DNA of 25,559 nt from CAMYLR01 sp039590215 (GTDB taxonomy: Bacteria; Gemmatimonadota; Gemmatimonadetes; JACCXV01; JAHWKZ01), in assembly GCA_039590215.1 (NCBI GenBank), contig JBDHFX010000056.1, positions 1 through 25,559 of the forward strand, read 5' to 3'. Each line of letters starts with the position of its first letter. Within the stretch, counting starts at the first letter, position 1. Below the pieces are notes generated by a model, which was not told the origin of the DNA, made no database searches, and saw only the letters and a list, made by a program, of their open reading frames with translations. Position numbers and translations under genes: made by a program. Below, piece by piece: positions 1-7,550 of this stretch.

Positions 1-415
1 CTTCTCGAGGCCCAAAGTAGTAGCCGGTTCGGCGGCCGACCCGGTCAAAGCCGTGGTTTGCGTAGAACCGCTGGGCGTCGCGATTGGATCTGCGAACCTC
101 CAGATACATTCGATCGGCGCCTCGGCTCCGGGCTGTCGTCGAAATCTCTCTCAGTAATCGGCCGCCGACGCCTTGGCCCCGACGCTCGGCGACCACCGCG
201 ATGTTCGCCAGCTCAGCTTCGTCCGCCGTAACCCATCCTACGGCATAGCCAATCACCTCTCCGGGATCGACACATGCGATCAGTCCTAGACCACCTGGCA
301 GGTCAACGATCTCGGCAAAGTGCTCGATATGCCACGGTGTCGCGTAAACCGACTTCTCGATTGACACGACCGACGCCAGGTCCCCTTTTCGTAACGGGTT
401 GATCGTGAGCGCCAT
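1..415 (-). CDS. rimI: RimI-like ribosomal protein N-acetyltransferase (partial, 3' end beyond window)
   Basis: This is a GNAT-fold acetyltransferase, most likely the enzyme that acetylates the N-terminus of ribosomal protein S18 using acetyl-CoA. Translating the minus strand from the ATG at 415 gives an open frame to the window edge (138 codons). The acetyl-CoA-binding motif RRGQGVGGRLL is visible near residues 80-90. The family C-terminal signature NRDAQRFYANHGF follows, then GYYFGPRE just before the edge. RimI is usually about 145-160 residues, so only a short C-terminal tail is missing. The start lies 2 bases after the tsaB stop, so the two are surely co-transcribed. The tsaE-tsaB-rimI order is a classic arrangement linking t6A tRNA modification and ribosomal acetylation. 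A different GNAT substrate is possible, but motif and neighbours both favour RimI. Confidence 0.88.
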   Translation of the reverse strand, partial: MALTINPLRKGDLASVVSIEKSVYATPWHIEHFAEIVDLPGGLGLIACVDPGEVIGYAVGWVTADEAELANIAVVAERRGQGVGGRLLREISTTARSRGADRMYLEVRRSNRDAQRFYANHGFDRVGRRTGYYFGPRE

Positions 416-417
416 GC

Positions 418-1032
418 TCAACACACATCGACCCCCGGTCGAGCGTATTTCAGCTCGAAACGAGACGCGTCAGCGATCCGGTGCCGCTCCGGCGCCCGCT
501 CGACCAGTGACCCAAGGGCCGCGGCGAGCGTTCCGCCATCCGGCGCTGCGTCTTCGAGCCTGACCTCGGCGGCTCCGCGACAAAAAGCGGCGGTGTGCTC
601 CGGCCCGAGGTCAGCCGGCCCGTGCACCAACCGCCAGCCCCGGATCCCTTCGCGCTCGCAAACCGCTACGTAGCGCCGGCCACGGCGCGCATCAAAACTC
701 GCACACACGCGCAGCTGATCGGCCCGCGCACAAAGCTCGGACACCGCCAACAGCGTCGACGGCGCGTACAAACCGATTCCACGCAGCTCGGCCAACGTGA
801 TTGCGATCGTGGCACCGATCCTGAGGCCAGTAAACGAGCCTGGCCCACCCGGGATCGCCAACCCATCGAGCTGATCCCACTCAAGGTCATGCTCGGTGAG
901 CAGATCCTGGATGGCCGGAACGCAGTCACGAAATGCAGACTGCGGCTTGAGACGTCGTTCAGCTCTGCCGACCGGCTGGTGAAGGGCAACAGCCGGTCGC
1001 GGCGTCGCGGTATCGATTGCGAGCAACTTCAC
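418..1032 (-). CDS. tsaB: tRNA t6A37 biosynthesis protein TsaB
   Basis: TsaB (YeaZ) is the non-catalytic ASKHA-fold partner of TsaD in the complex that makes N6-threonylcarbamoyladenosine at position 37 of ANN-decoding tRNAs. The 204-residue product begins with the typical strand MKLLAIDTATP and carries the family hallmark GPGSFTGLRIG at residues 63-73. Length fits the family (about 200-230). The start is GTG at 1032, overlapping the tsaE stop in a GTGA arrangement, which implies translational coupling. Downstream, rimI starts 2 bases after the stop. TsaD (the catalytic subunit) is not in the window. The usual His-Ser pair after the first strands is not obvious here (the segment reads KPQSAFRD); this may be lineage variation. 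Confidence 0.93.
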   Translation of the reverse strand: MKLLAIDTATPRPAVALHQPVGRAERRLKPQSAFRDCVPAIQDLLTEHDLEWDQLDGLAIPGGPGSFTGLRIGATIAITLAELRGIGLYAPSTLLAVSELCARADQLRVCASFDARRGRRYVAVCEREGIRGWRLVHGPADLGPEHTAAFCRGAAEVRLEDAAPDGGTLAAALGSLVERAPERHRIADASRFELKYARPGVDVC

Positions 1033-1517
1033 GGCTGGTCAGCAAGCCAATCGATCAACCGTGACCACCCGCGACCCCGGAACGACACAACAGCTTCACG
1101 AACACCGGGTTCGCGAGGATCGACGGTGAAGTGCAGCGTCGCGTTCGGCGAAGAAACGCATTCAGCGATAAGCGTCGGCCACTCGACACAGGTGATACCG
1201 TCACCCGCCAAAACCGCGTCGATGTCAAGCGTGTCCAAATCGGTCTCTGTGGTCAATCGATACAAATCCACGTGGGTAAAGTGTCGCCGCCCTTCGTATT
1301 CGAGGATCAAGTTATAGGTCGGACTGGCGATCGGACCGGCGACCCCACATCCGAGCCCAACGCCTTGGGCAAACGTCGTTTTTCCCGCCCCCAGCTCCCC
1401 CTCGAGCAGGATGACCGCGCCGTCCGGGGCCAAACGGCCAAAGGCCGCTCCGAGATCGCGCATCGAGTCCGAGTCAGCCACGGCGCGAGTCCAGCTTTGA
1501 TCTACGGCGCGCCTCAT
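1029..1517 (-). CDS. tsaE: tRNA t6A37 biosynthesis ATPase TsaE
   Basis: TsaE (YjeE) is the small P-loop ATPase that drives turnover of the TsaB-TsaD complex in t6A synthesis. About 162 residues. The Walker A motif GELGAGKTT is near residue 40, followed by the SPTYNL segment and HVDLYRL, then the VEWP motif, all diagnostic for the family. The ATG at 1517 overlaps the uvrB stop by one base (TGATG); a TTG one codon upstream is the alternative start. The 3' end overlaps tsaB by 4 bases. The chain uvrB-tsaE-tsaB-rimI is therefore probably read as one coupled message. Confidence 0.94.
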   Translation of the reverse strand: MRRAVDQSWTRAVADSDSMRDLGAAFGRLAPDGAVILLEGELGAGKTTFAQGVGLGCGVAGPIASPTYNLILEYEGRRHFTHVDLYRLTTETDLDTLDIDAVLAGDGITCVEWPTLIAECVSSPNATLHFTVDPREPGVREAVVSFRGRGWSRLIDWLADQP

Positions 1518-3571
1518 CAATCGAGTGATCCGAGCCCCATCCTCTCGCGTAGTGTCTTGGGCCGCCGGGATTTTCCCTGCATCTCTCCACGCAGCTCGAA
1601 CAACTCATCGCGCAGCAGTGCGGCGGTCTGATAATCGAGTCGCTCGGCAGCAGCCTTCATCTCGGCTTCGATCGACTTGGCTAACTCCTCTCGCTCAAGC
1701 TCCTGCGCCATTCCTGCCAATCGCTCTCGGACCGCTCGGCCTCGCGGATTCGGCCCACCACGCGAATCGGCCACTGAAGTGGTCTGCATGATCTGTTCAC
1801 GCGTTTTGTAAACCGTCTCGGGTACAATGCCGTGCGTCTCGTTGTGGACCTCTTGCATCGCCCTTCTTCGATCCGTTTCGCCGATCATCCTAGCCATCGC
1901 CGCAGTCACTCGATCGGCGTACAGGACAACCCTGCCATTGGCGTTCCGTGCGGCTCGACCCGCGGTCTGGATCAATGCGGTCGCCGAACGCAGAAAACCC
2001 TCCTTGTCGGCATCCAACACCCCCACCAGGGAAACCTCAGGCAGATCAAGGCCCTCACGGAGCAGGTTGATCCCGACCAGAACGTCAAAAACATCAGTGC
2101 GAAGTCCCCGGATGATCTCGATCCGCTCGAGCGCGTTGATATCCGAATGCATGTACCGCACCCGTATACCTGCGTCGTTGAGATAGTCGGCCAAGTCCTC
2201 CGCCATACGTTTCGTCAACGTCGTCACCAAAACCTTCTCACCCATTCCCTCACGTTGACGGATTTCCTCCATCAGATCATCGATTTGCCCTTTGACCGGC
2301 CGCACGATCACCTCGGGATCAAGCAGACCCGTCGGTCGGATAATCTGTTCTACCACGACACCACCTGACTTTTCCAACTCGGTGTCGGCCGGTGTAGCCG
2401 AAACGAAGATCACTCGTTGCATGAACTGCTCGAACTCGTCGAATCGTAGTGGACGATTATCGAGCGCCGAGGGAAGTCGGTAACCGTGCTCCACCAGTGT
2501 TTCCTTGCGTGACCGATCGCCGGCATACATGCCGCCGATCTGTGGAACGGTGACGTGCGACTCGTCGATTACCAGGAGGTAGTCATCTGGGAAATAGTCG
2601 AGGAGACACGCCGGCCTCTCGCCCGCGGAGCGACCAGACAGAAAACGCGAGTAGTTCTCAATCCCAGCGCAGTATCCCATTTCCTGCATCATTTCCAAAT
2701 CGTACCGCGTGCGCATCTCGAGCTTGTGAGCTTCGAGCATTCTCCCCTGCTCTCGTAGTTCGATCAACCGCACTTCTAGTTCGGTGCGTATATCCCCCAG
2801 CGCATCCTCGATTCGAGGCCGAGTGGTCACGAAGTGCTTAGCCGGATAGATCGCAGCTCGATCCAGCGTCGATATCGTAGTACCGCGCATCGGGTCGATC
2901 TTCGCTATTCGTTCGATTTCATCACCCCACAGCTCGACTCGAACTGCCTGCTCCTCGTACGCTGGAAATATCTCGATGACGTCACCGCGTACGCGGAACT
3001 TCCCGGGTTCGAAACCGATGTCATCACGCCGGTACTGGATCCGGACGAGATCCTCTAAGATCTGGTCCCGTGGTGCCTCGGTTCCGGTCTCGAGCACTAC
3101 CATGAGGTCGCGATACTCACGCGGACTTCCGAGTCCGTAGATGGCTGAAACCGAAGCCACAACAATGACGTCATCACGTTCGATTAGTGATGACGTGGCG
3201 CGTAGTCGAAGGCGATCGATGTCCTCGTTTATCGAGGCATCTTTCTCGATGTAGGTGTCGGTCGCAGGGATGTACGCCTCGGGCTGGTAGTAATCGTAGT
3301 AGGAAATGAAGTACTCGACGGCGTTATGCGGAAAGAGCTGCCGAAGCTCACCGTACAGTTGGGCCGCCAATGTCTTGTTGTGGGACATGACTAGCGTTGG
3401 CCGACCGTAGTCTGCGATCACGTGGCCAACGGTGAACGTCTTGCCAGTTCCGGTCGCGCCAAGAAGGGTCTGATACCGGCGGCCGTCTGCGAGGCCCTTG
3501 TTTAGCTCCGCGATCGCTCTCGGCTGATCGCCCTTAGGACTCAGGTCAGTGACGAGTTCGAATTTGGACAT
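1517..3571 (-). CDS. uvrB: Excinuclease ABC subunit UvrB
   Basis: UvrB is the damage-verification helicase-like subunit of the UvrABC nucleotide excision repair complex. The 684-residue product is full length. Walker A GATGTGKT is at residues 38-45 and the beta-hairpin region YYDYYQPEAY near residue 92. The DESH (Walker B-like) box in IDESHVTVPQIGGM follows, then motif VFVSATP in the variant form VIFVSATPADTELEKS, and motif VI in LIQTAGRAARN. A C-terminal UVR domain (around residues 630-660, with LDYQTAALLRDEL) mediates UvrC contact. The start ATG at 3571 gives the typical N-terminus. The gene lies 35 bases downstream of lolA and overlaps tsaE at its 3' end. No lesion is seen; conserved motifs are all in frame. 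Confidence 0.97.
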   Translation of the reverse strand: MSKFELVTDLSPKGDQPRAIAELNKGLADGRRYQTLLGATGTGKTFTVGHVIADYGRPTLVMSHNKTLAAQLYGELRQLFPHNAVEYFISYYDYYQPEAYIPATDTYIEKDASINEDIDRLRLRATSSLIERDDVIVVASVSAIYGLGSPREYRDLMVVLETGTEAPRDQILEDLVRIQYRRDDIGFEPGKFRVRGDVIEIFPAYEEQAVRVELWGDEIERIAKIDPMRGTTISTLDRAAIYPAKHFVTTRPRIEDALGDIRTELEVRLIELREQGRMLEAHKLEMRTRYDLEMMQEMGYCAGIENYSRFLSGRSAGERPACLLDYFPDDYLLVIDESHVTVPQIGGMYAGDRSRKETLVEHGYRLPSALDNRPLRFDEFEQFMQRVIFVSATPADTELEKSGGVVVEQIIRPTGLLDPEVIVRPVKGQIDDLMEEIRQREGMGEKVLVTTLTKRMAEDLADYLNDAGIRVRYMHSDINALERIEIIRGLRTDVFDVLVGINLLREGLDLPEVSLVGVLDADKEGFLRSATALIQTAGRAARNANGRVVLYADRVTAAMARMIGETDRRRAMQEVHNETHGIVPETVYKTREQIMQTTSVADSRGGPNPRGRAVRERLAGMAQELEREELAKSIEAEMKAAAERLDYQTAALLRDELFELRGEMQGKSRRPKTLRERMGLGSLD

Positions 3572-3606
3572 GTCGGCGTTTGCGAGGCTCGGCGAAACGA
3601 CCTCGG

Positions 3607-4272
3607 CTACTGGTCGAAGATCTCCACGTCAGAGGGAACTTCGAACCGGAACGCCGATACTGCCAGTTGCACGTTTGGCTCTAGTGTCTCGAACGTGTAC
3701 CGTGTCGTCACGCCTTCTGCCGTGCGTGTTTCTACCTGACGCAGCAGCCCGCTGGCCCTATCAATCCAAACCTCGAGATAGGTGTAGGGCGTGTTGGTTC
3801 CTAGGGGCGCCAGACTCAGCCTATCAGCGGTCATGCCGGCGACGATGTCGGGCTGGGCCGCCTTGGGCGCGTAGCTGCCGCGAAGATCGCGCAAGAAGGT
3901 GAGTGGGTTCTGGACCCCGCTCTCGGCAGCCAGCTGTCGGATCACCTGACCCGGTTGGCTAGACGGCAGGTAGATCCACACGTAGGTCGCGTCGTTGACG
4001 ACGACGTCACCGGCGGGATCACTGTACGTAATACGGAATCGAGCCGGTGCTCGGTAGGTCAAGATCCCGCGTCCTACCGTCGTGCGTTCAAGAACCGGGT
4101 TCTCGACGTGCTGCGTAAACGTCGCCCTCATCGTCGTAAGTTCCGCCAGAGCTTGGTCCGCGCGCTGGGCCAACGCCCCCGGGTCCTGGCCACCTGATAG
4201 CCCAGCCGGGACGGCCAGTAATGTCACTATCGCCTTCAAGATCCACATTGTTTTTCTCAGACCCCGAGGCAT
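3607..4272 (-). CDS. lolA: LolA-like outer-membrane lipoprotein carrier protein
   Basis: This is a periplasmic chaperone that carries lipoproteins from the LolCDE transporter to the outer membrane. About 221 residues. A hydrophobic signal peptide lies at residues 9-25 (WILKAIVTLLAVPAGLSG). The mature part starts with a helix containing TMRATFTQ, the typical LolA opening, and has the strand pattern GILTYRAPARFRITYSDPAG, VNDATYVWIYLPSSQPGQV and a VEVWID-like segment (YLEVWIDRASGLLRQVETRT). I chose ATG 4272; a TTG one codon earlier and the ATG at 4248 are alternatives, the last still leaving a good signal peptide. It lies 18 bases downstream of the relA/spoT remnant and 35 bases upstream of uvrB. 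Distance from ftsK, a common partner of lolA elsewhere, is large here. Family assignment is by fold pattern and length, so slightly less certain than its neighbours. Confidence 0.82.
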   Translation of the reverse strand: MPRGLRKTMWILKAIVTLLAVPAGLSGGQDPGALAQRADQALAELTTMRATFTQHVENPVLERTTVGRGILTYRAPARFRITYSDPAGDVVVNDATYVWIYLPSSQPGQVIRQLAAESGVQNPLTFLRDLRGSYAPKAAQPDIVAGMTADRLSLAPLGTNTPYTYLEVWIDRASGLLRQVETRTAEGVTTRYTFETLEPNVQLAVSAFRFEVPSDVEIFDQ

Positions 4273-4290
4273 CAACGAAGTTCCGGCGCC

Positions 4291-5172
4291 TCAGGCTTCG
4301 ATGACGCGATCTGCGGAGACGTCCAAGTGCTCGGCACCAAAGTATTCCTTTCTCTCGACTTCTAGGATGCCATCGATCGACTTCATCGCCTCAATGACCC
4401 GTTTCAAGTGGGCGAGATCAGTAACCTCGACCACAAATGTCCCCTCGATTCCGGTGTCGGTCGCCGCGAGATCGGCGCTTTTGATATCAGTCGAGGTTCG
4501 TGAAACCGCCCCCGCGACATCGGCAAAAAGGCCCCGACGATCCGTGCCGACGACGACCAGTCGAACGATAAACGTTTGAGCTCCTCGCGTGTCCCACTGA
4601 ACCTTGATCTTACGATCTGGTTCATCAGTGAGATTGAGGATGTTCGGACAGTCGGCGCGATGGACCGATACTCCGCGTCCTCGAGTGACGTATCCCATGA
4701 TCTCGTCGCCCGGAATCGGCTGACAACACTGACTGAAGCGGACCATCATGTTGTCGACGCCTTGGATCCGCACCCCTCCGGGGCGACCCTTGATCCGTTC
4801 GACCAACCGCTCGAAGGCCGAACCCGGGTCCGGCCCGCGCGTCTCCTTCTCGGGAAAGAGCGCATTCACCACCTGGATCGGCGTGACATCCCCTCGGCCG
4901 ACCGCTGCGTGCAACTTCTCGACGCCGTCGTGGCCGAGTCCCTCGGCCACCGCTTCGAGTCTCTTGTCGGCCGGCTTCTTCACTCTTCCCCGGCGGTACT
5001 GTTTGTCGAGCAGCTCTTTTCCGAGCGCTACCGAGCTAGCGTACTCTTCAGCCCGAATCGTGCGACGGACGATCGACCGCGCCTTTGAAGTTCTCACGAA
5101 ATGGAGCCAATCACGCGAGGGGCGTTGATTGGCGCTGGTCAAAACCTCGACGGTCTCCTGGCCCCAGAACAA
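4291..5172 (-). pseudogene. RelA/SpoT C-terminal fragment (TGS end, helical/zinc-finger region, ACT domain)
   Basis: This reading frame holds the regulatory half of a long RelA/SpoT homologue. It opens in the end of the TGS domain (ETVEVLTSANQRPSRDWL) and continues through the helical region. It has the conserved cysteine/histidine segment RFSQCCQPIPGDEIMGYVTRGRG followed by VHRADCPN (roughly residues 143-176), and ends with an ACT domain (about residues 200-275, containing DRRGLFADVAGAVS). The first Met in this frame, at 5172, lies inside the TGS domain and has no convincing ribosome binding site, so independent translation is doubtful. It is separated from the middle fragment by a junction at 5157-5163 where about 49 bases appear to be missing. 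If the deletion is real, this regulatory half is probably untranslated. If it is an assembly error, it belongs to one intact protein with the next two fragments. Confidence 0.85.
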
Positions 5173-5525
5173 TGCATGCCGACCTCGGTATGCACCTGAA
5201 ATGCGAAGTCAATCGGTGTCGACCCTACGGGCAGCTGAACGACATCGCCCTTAGGTGTGAAGATGAAGATTTCGTCCTTGTAGAGATCGATGTGCAGATA
5301 CTCAAGGAACTCATCGGGATCCGTCATGTCCTGTTGCCACTCCAGAATCTGTCGGAACCATGCCAGTTGCTCATCAAGCTCGGTCCCAGTCCGACCCTCT
5401 TTGTACTTCCAGTGAGCTGCGATACCCACTGATACATGTTCGATTTCGGTGTCGCGATGTAGTCCTTGAAACGCTCGTGGACCGGCGTCCACAGCGTGTG
5501 AATCAATCCTAAAACGTGGTAGCAA
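5139..5525 (-). pseudogene. RelA/SpoT middle fragment (end of synthetase domain and start of TGS domain)
   Basis: Only positions from about 5428 down to about 5163 carry homologous sequence in this frame. The first part reads VGIAAHWKYKEG, the end of the (p)ppGpp synthetase domain. The TGS domain start follows (DEIFIFTPKGDVVQLPVGST, then FAFQVHTEVGMHC). The 30 or so residues upstream of this in the same frame are out-of-frame sequence and have no family resemblance. After HCSGAR the frame runs into a stop at 5139 while the correct continuation moves to another frame. It is a piece of a gene broken on both sides, not an independent gene. Confidence 0.85.
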
Positions 5526-6340
5526 TCGCGAACCGTCTTGGTGAGCACACGAATAGCCAATAGATCATAGATCCCCTCATACGGTTTCTGCCGCGATACC
5601 ATCTTCTTTTGGATGGACCAAAGGTGCTTGGGGCGACCGGCCATCTCGGCGTCGATCCCGGCCTGTTCAAGCTCTTCCCTGAGGGGGTTCTCGATGGCGG
5701 CGATCATCCGCTCGCGCTCTTTCCGCTTGGCTTTCACTTGCTTAACCAATGAGCGGTACTCATCGGGCTCCAAGAACTTGAAGGCCAGGTCATCCAACTC
5801 CCAGCGGATCTTCGCCATTCCGAACCGATGAGCGAGCGGCGCATAGACGTCGCGTGTCTCACCCGCGATCCGGCGCCTCTTCTCCTCTGGCAGAAACTCT
5901 AACGTCCGCATGTTGTGCAGCCGGTCGGCGAGCTTGATCATGATGATTCGGATGTCGCGGGCCATCGAGAGCAGCAGTTTTCGGTAGTTCTCGACTTGGC
6001 GCTCTTCCCGCGATCTGAACTTCAGATGTCCGATCTTGGTCACACCGTCGACGAGTTGTGCGACATCCGCACCGAACTCGGCTTCGATCTCCTCAATCGT
6101 CGTGTCAGTATCCTCGACGACATCATGGAGCAGCGCCGCTGCGATCGTATGTGTGTCGACCAGGTTCAGGTCGAGGAGAATGCCCGCTATCTCCGCGGAA
6201 TGCGAAATGAATGGATCGCCAGAGAGGCGCTTCTGACCACCATGAGCGCGCTCGCCAAAATCGTAGACGCGCCGGATCTGCTCTAGGTCTAGCCGTTCCG
6301 TATAGGGTCGGAGGGACTCAAGGAAGGAGTTTGTATCCAT
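5324..6340 (-). CDS. RelA/SpoT N-terminal part: intact ppGpp hydrolase HD domain, truncated synthetase (broken gene)
   Basis: This is the N-terminal part of a bifunctional (p)ppGpp synthetase/hydrolase. The HD hydrolase domain looks complete: H47 in PFISHSAEIA, H72-D73 and E76-D77 in LLHDVVEDTDT, and LADRLHNMRT with D139 and N143. The synthetase domain begins normally (GRPKHLWSIQKKM near 236, YDLLAIRVL near 258, FKDYIATPKSNMYQ to residue 304). At 5428/5429 the expected SLHT...VEVQIRT segment is absent and the frame changes, so the last 34 residues are unrelated. The conserved synthetase glutamate in the VE(V/I)QIRT motif is lost. If translated, the 338-residue product would be a hydrolase without synthetase. 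The start ATG lacks a clear ribosome binding site. A TACACT hexamer 6 bases upstream of it might be a minus-10 element for a nearly leaderless message. It lies 19 bases after the upstream hypothetical gene. Confidence 0.9.
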   Translation of the reverse strand: MDTNSFLESLRPYTERLDLEQIRRVYDFGERAHGGQKRLSGDPFISHSAEIAGILLDLNLVDTHTIAAALLHDVVEDTDTTIEEIEAEFGADVAQLVDGVTKIGHLKFRSREERQVENYRKLLLSMARDIRIIMIKLADRLHNMRTLEFLPEEKRRRIAGETRDVYAPLAHRFGMAKIRWELDDLAFKFLEPDEYRSLVKQVKAKRKERERMIAAIENPLREELEQAGIDAEMAGRPKHLWSIQKKMVSRQKPYEGIYDLLAIRVLTKTVRDCYHVLGLIHTLWTPVHERFKDYIATPKSNMYQWVSQLTGSTKRVGLGPSLMSNWHGSDRFWSGNRT

Positions 6341-6359
6341 GGCAACAGTGTACCCGTTC

Positions 6360-6713
6360 TCATTTCACCGAGAACTCGACCAGTTGCTCTTGTTCGTTCC
6401 ATCGCGCCTCGTGGTTCCTCACCTTTCCAATCTTGATTCCGCAGGCATCCAGAAACTGACCCCCGGAGACGTAGAAGCGTCGTCCCCCCTGTGGGGACGG
6501 TCTCAGCTTGTAAGTGGCCCGGGTCGCTTTGGGGCGCGGCTTGAGCCCCACCTTCCCTCCCTCTCGGTCGAAGAGAAGCTCGATGAACCCAGCCTTGCCA
6601 AACCACCGCTCACGAAGGCCGGGGCTGATCGATAAGTCGCCGTTTCTGAGAATGCGAACGGTGGTCTTCCCTGAGGATGGACCCCGCTGCGGAAAGTAGG
6701 TTTTGAATCCCAT
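6360..6713 (-). CDS. Small hypothetical protein, 117 residues
   Basis: I cannot assign a function. The protein is basic, without signal peptide, membrane segment or cysteine pairs. It has an N-terminal half that reads like short beta strands (TVRILRNGDLSISPGLRE, then IELLFDREGGKVGLKP). A glycine/arginine/aromatic stretch follows (GGRRFYVSGGQFLDACGI), and the protein ends in charged strands (HEARWNEQEQLVEFSVK). The strand-rich N-terminus loosely recalls AbrB/MraZ-type swapped-hairpin DNA-binding proteins, but this is only a visual resemblance. The start ATG has a good GGGAG ribosome binding site 6 bases upstream. An AT-rich 94-base gap precedes it, with a possible promoter. It sits between radC and the broken relA/spoT gene, 19 bases from the latter, so the two are probably co-transcribed. 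Confidence 0.75.
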   Translation of the reverse strand: MGFKTYFPQRGPSSGKTTVRILRNGDLSISPGLRERWFGKAGFIELLFDREGGKVGLKPRPKATRATYKLRPSPQGGRRFYVSGGQFLDACGIKIGKVRNHEARWNEQEQLVEFSVK

Positions 6714-6732
6714 GGCAAACTCCCGGGCGTAT

Positions 6733-6741
6733 AGTGTAACA
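6733..6741 (-). promoter_or_regulatory. Possible extended minus-10 promoter element
   Basis: On the minus strand the bases read TGTTACACT, a TG-N-TACACT extended minus-10 element, inside an unusually AT-rich gap (6719-6780) in otherwise GC-rich DNA. It is 20 bases upstream of the start codon of the 117-residue hypothetical gene. No good minus-35 box is seen at 16-18 bases. It would give the hypothetical gene and the relA/spoT gene a promoter separate from secA-rho-radC. Confidence 0.35.
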
Positions 6742-6807
6742 GATCACTGAATAGAACCTACTATTTGTAATATAACCACATCTAGCCTACGACCAAACCG
6801 CCCGCGC

Positions 6808-7497
6808 TTAGATGAGACCGGAGTCTTTGAACGAGAAATAGGAATCCGCACCTACAATCACATGGTCGTGGAGTGGGATATCAAGCAACTGGCCGGCCTC
6901 TGCGAGAACGCGTGTGACCTCACGGTCTTCGCGACTTGGCGACGGATCCCCCGAAGGGTGATTGTGGGCGATGACCAAGCTGGCCGCCGAGCATGCCATC
7001 GCCGGCTTGAAGACCTCTCGCGGGTGGACGATGCTCGCGCTCAGCGAGCCCACCGATACGATCACCTCGCTGATCAGCTCGTTTCGCGTGTTCAGACACA
7101 GCGCCACGAACCGCTCCCGCTCGCGATCCCTGAGCTCGAGCGCCAGATGACGCCAAACTGCACGCGGCGTGGCCAGCATCGGCTGTCGCGCCCGTCGCTC
7201 ATGCTGTAAACGGCGTCCGATCTCCAGCGCCGCCATCAGCCGCGCGGCGGTAGCGGCGCCTATCCCCGGCGTGATCGCTAGCTCGGACATCGTCTTCGAC
7301 GCGAGCTGACGCAGGCTCGGGTAGGTGACGGCGACGTGTCTAGCCACCGTATCCGCTGATCTCCCACGCCCGCCGCTGCCGACCAGGAGCGTCAACAACT
7401 CGACAGTCGATAGCGCCGGGGCACCCAACCGCTCGAGGCGTTCGCGAGGCCTATCCTCGGCTGGCCAATCTTTTATCGATAGCAGGTCCGCTGTCAT
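6808..7497 (-). CDS. radC: RadC family JAB-domain protein
   Basis: This is a RadC/YicR-type protein of 229 residues. An N-terminal helix-hairpin-helix region (ITPGIGAATAARLMAALEIGRR, near 70-90) would bind DNA. The C-terminal JAB/MPN metalloprotease-like domain carries the HxH(x)nD motif as HNHPSGDPSPSREDREVTR. The historical link of RadC to recombinational repair is disputed, so the role is uncertain; DNA processing or a peptidase-like activity remain possible. The N-terminus IKDWPAEDRPRERLERLGA is typical and length is normal. The ATG at 7497 is 43 bases downstream of the rho stop. The downstream gap is AT-rich and may hold the next promoter. Confidence 0.93.
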   Translation of the reverse strand: MTADLLSIKDWPAEDRPRERLERLGAPALSTVELLTLLVGSGGRGRSADTVARHVAVTYPSLRQLASKTMSELAITPGIGAATAARLMAALEIGRRLQHERRARQPMLATPRAVWRHLALELRDRERERFVALCLNTRNELISEVIVSVGSLSASIVHPREVFKPAMACSAASLVIAHNHPSGDPSPSREDREVTRVLAEAGQLLDIPLHDHVIVGADSYFSFKDSGLI

Positions 7498-7533
7498 GCG
7501 GACGGGTGTTGCAAGGTGAAGGCCGGGGGTCTG

Positions 7534-7550
7534 GTCGGGCTCAGCCCGAC
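7534..7550 (-). terminator. Perfect 7-bp hairpin enclosing the rho stop codon
   Basis: Bases 7534-7540 (GTCGGGC) and 7544-7550 (GCCCGAC) are exact reverse complements. The three loop bases 7541-7543 are the rho stop codon (TGA on the coding strand). No run of T follows on the minus strand, so it is not a standard intrinsic terminator. It could stabilise or process the rho-radC message, cause partial termination, or be chance. Confidence 0.4.

Noticed and set aside
595..1317. Plus-strand open frame of 240 codons over tsaB and tsaE
   Set aside because: Antisense to two well-recognised genes with proper motifs and coupled starts.
5324..5431. Programmed frameshift in relA/spoT
   Set aside because: No slippery sequence is visible and conserved residues are physically missing at both junctions, so a deletion explains the frame changes better.
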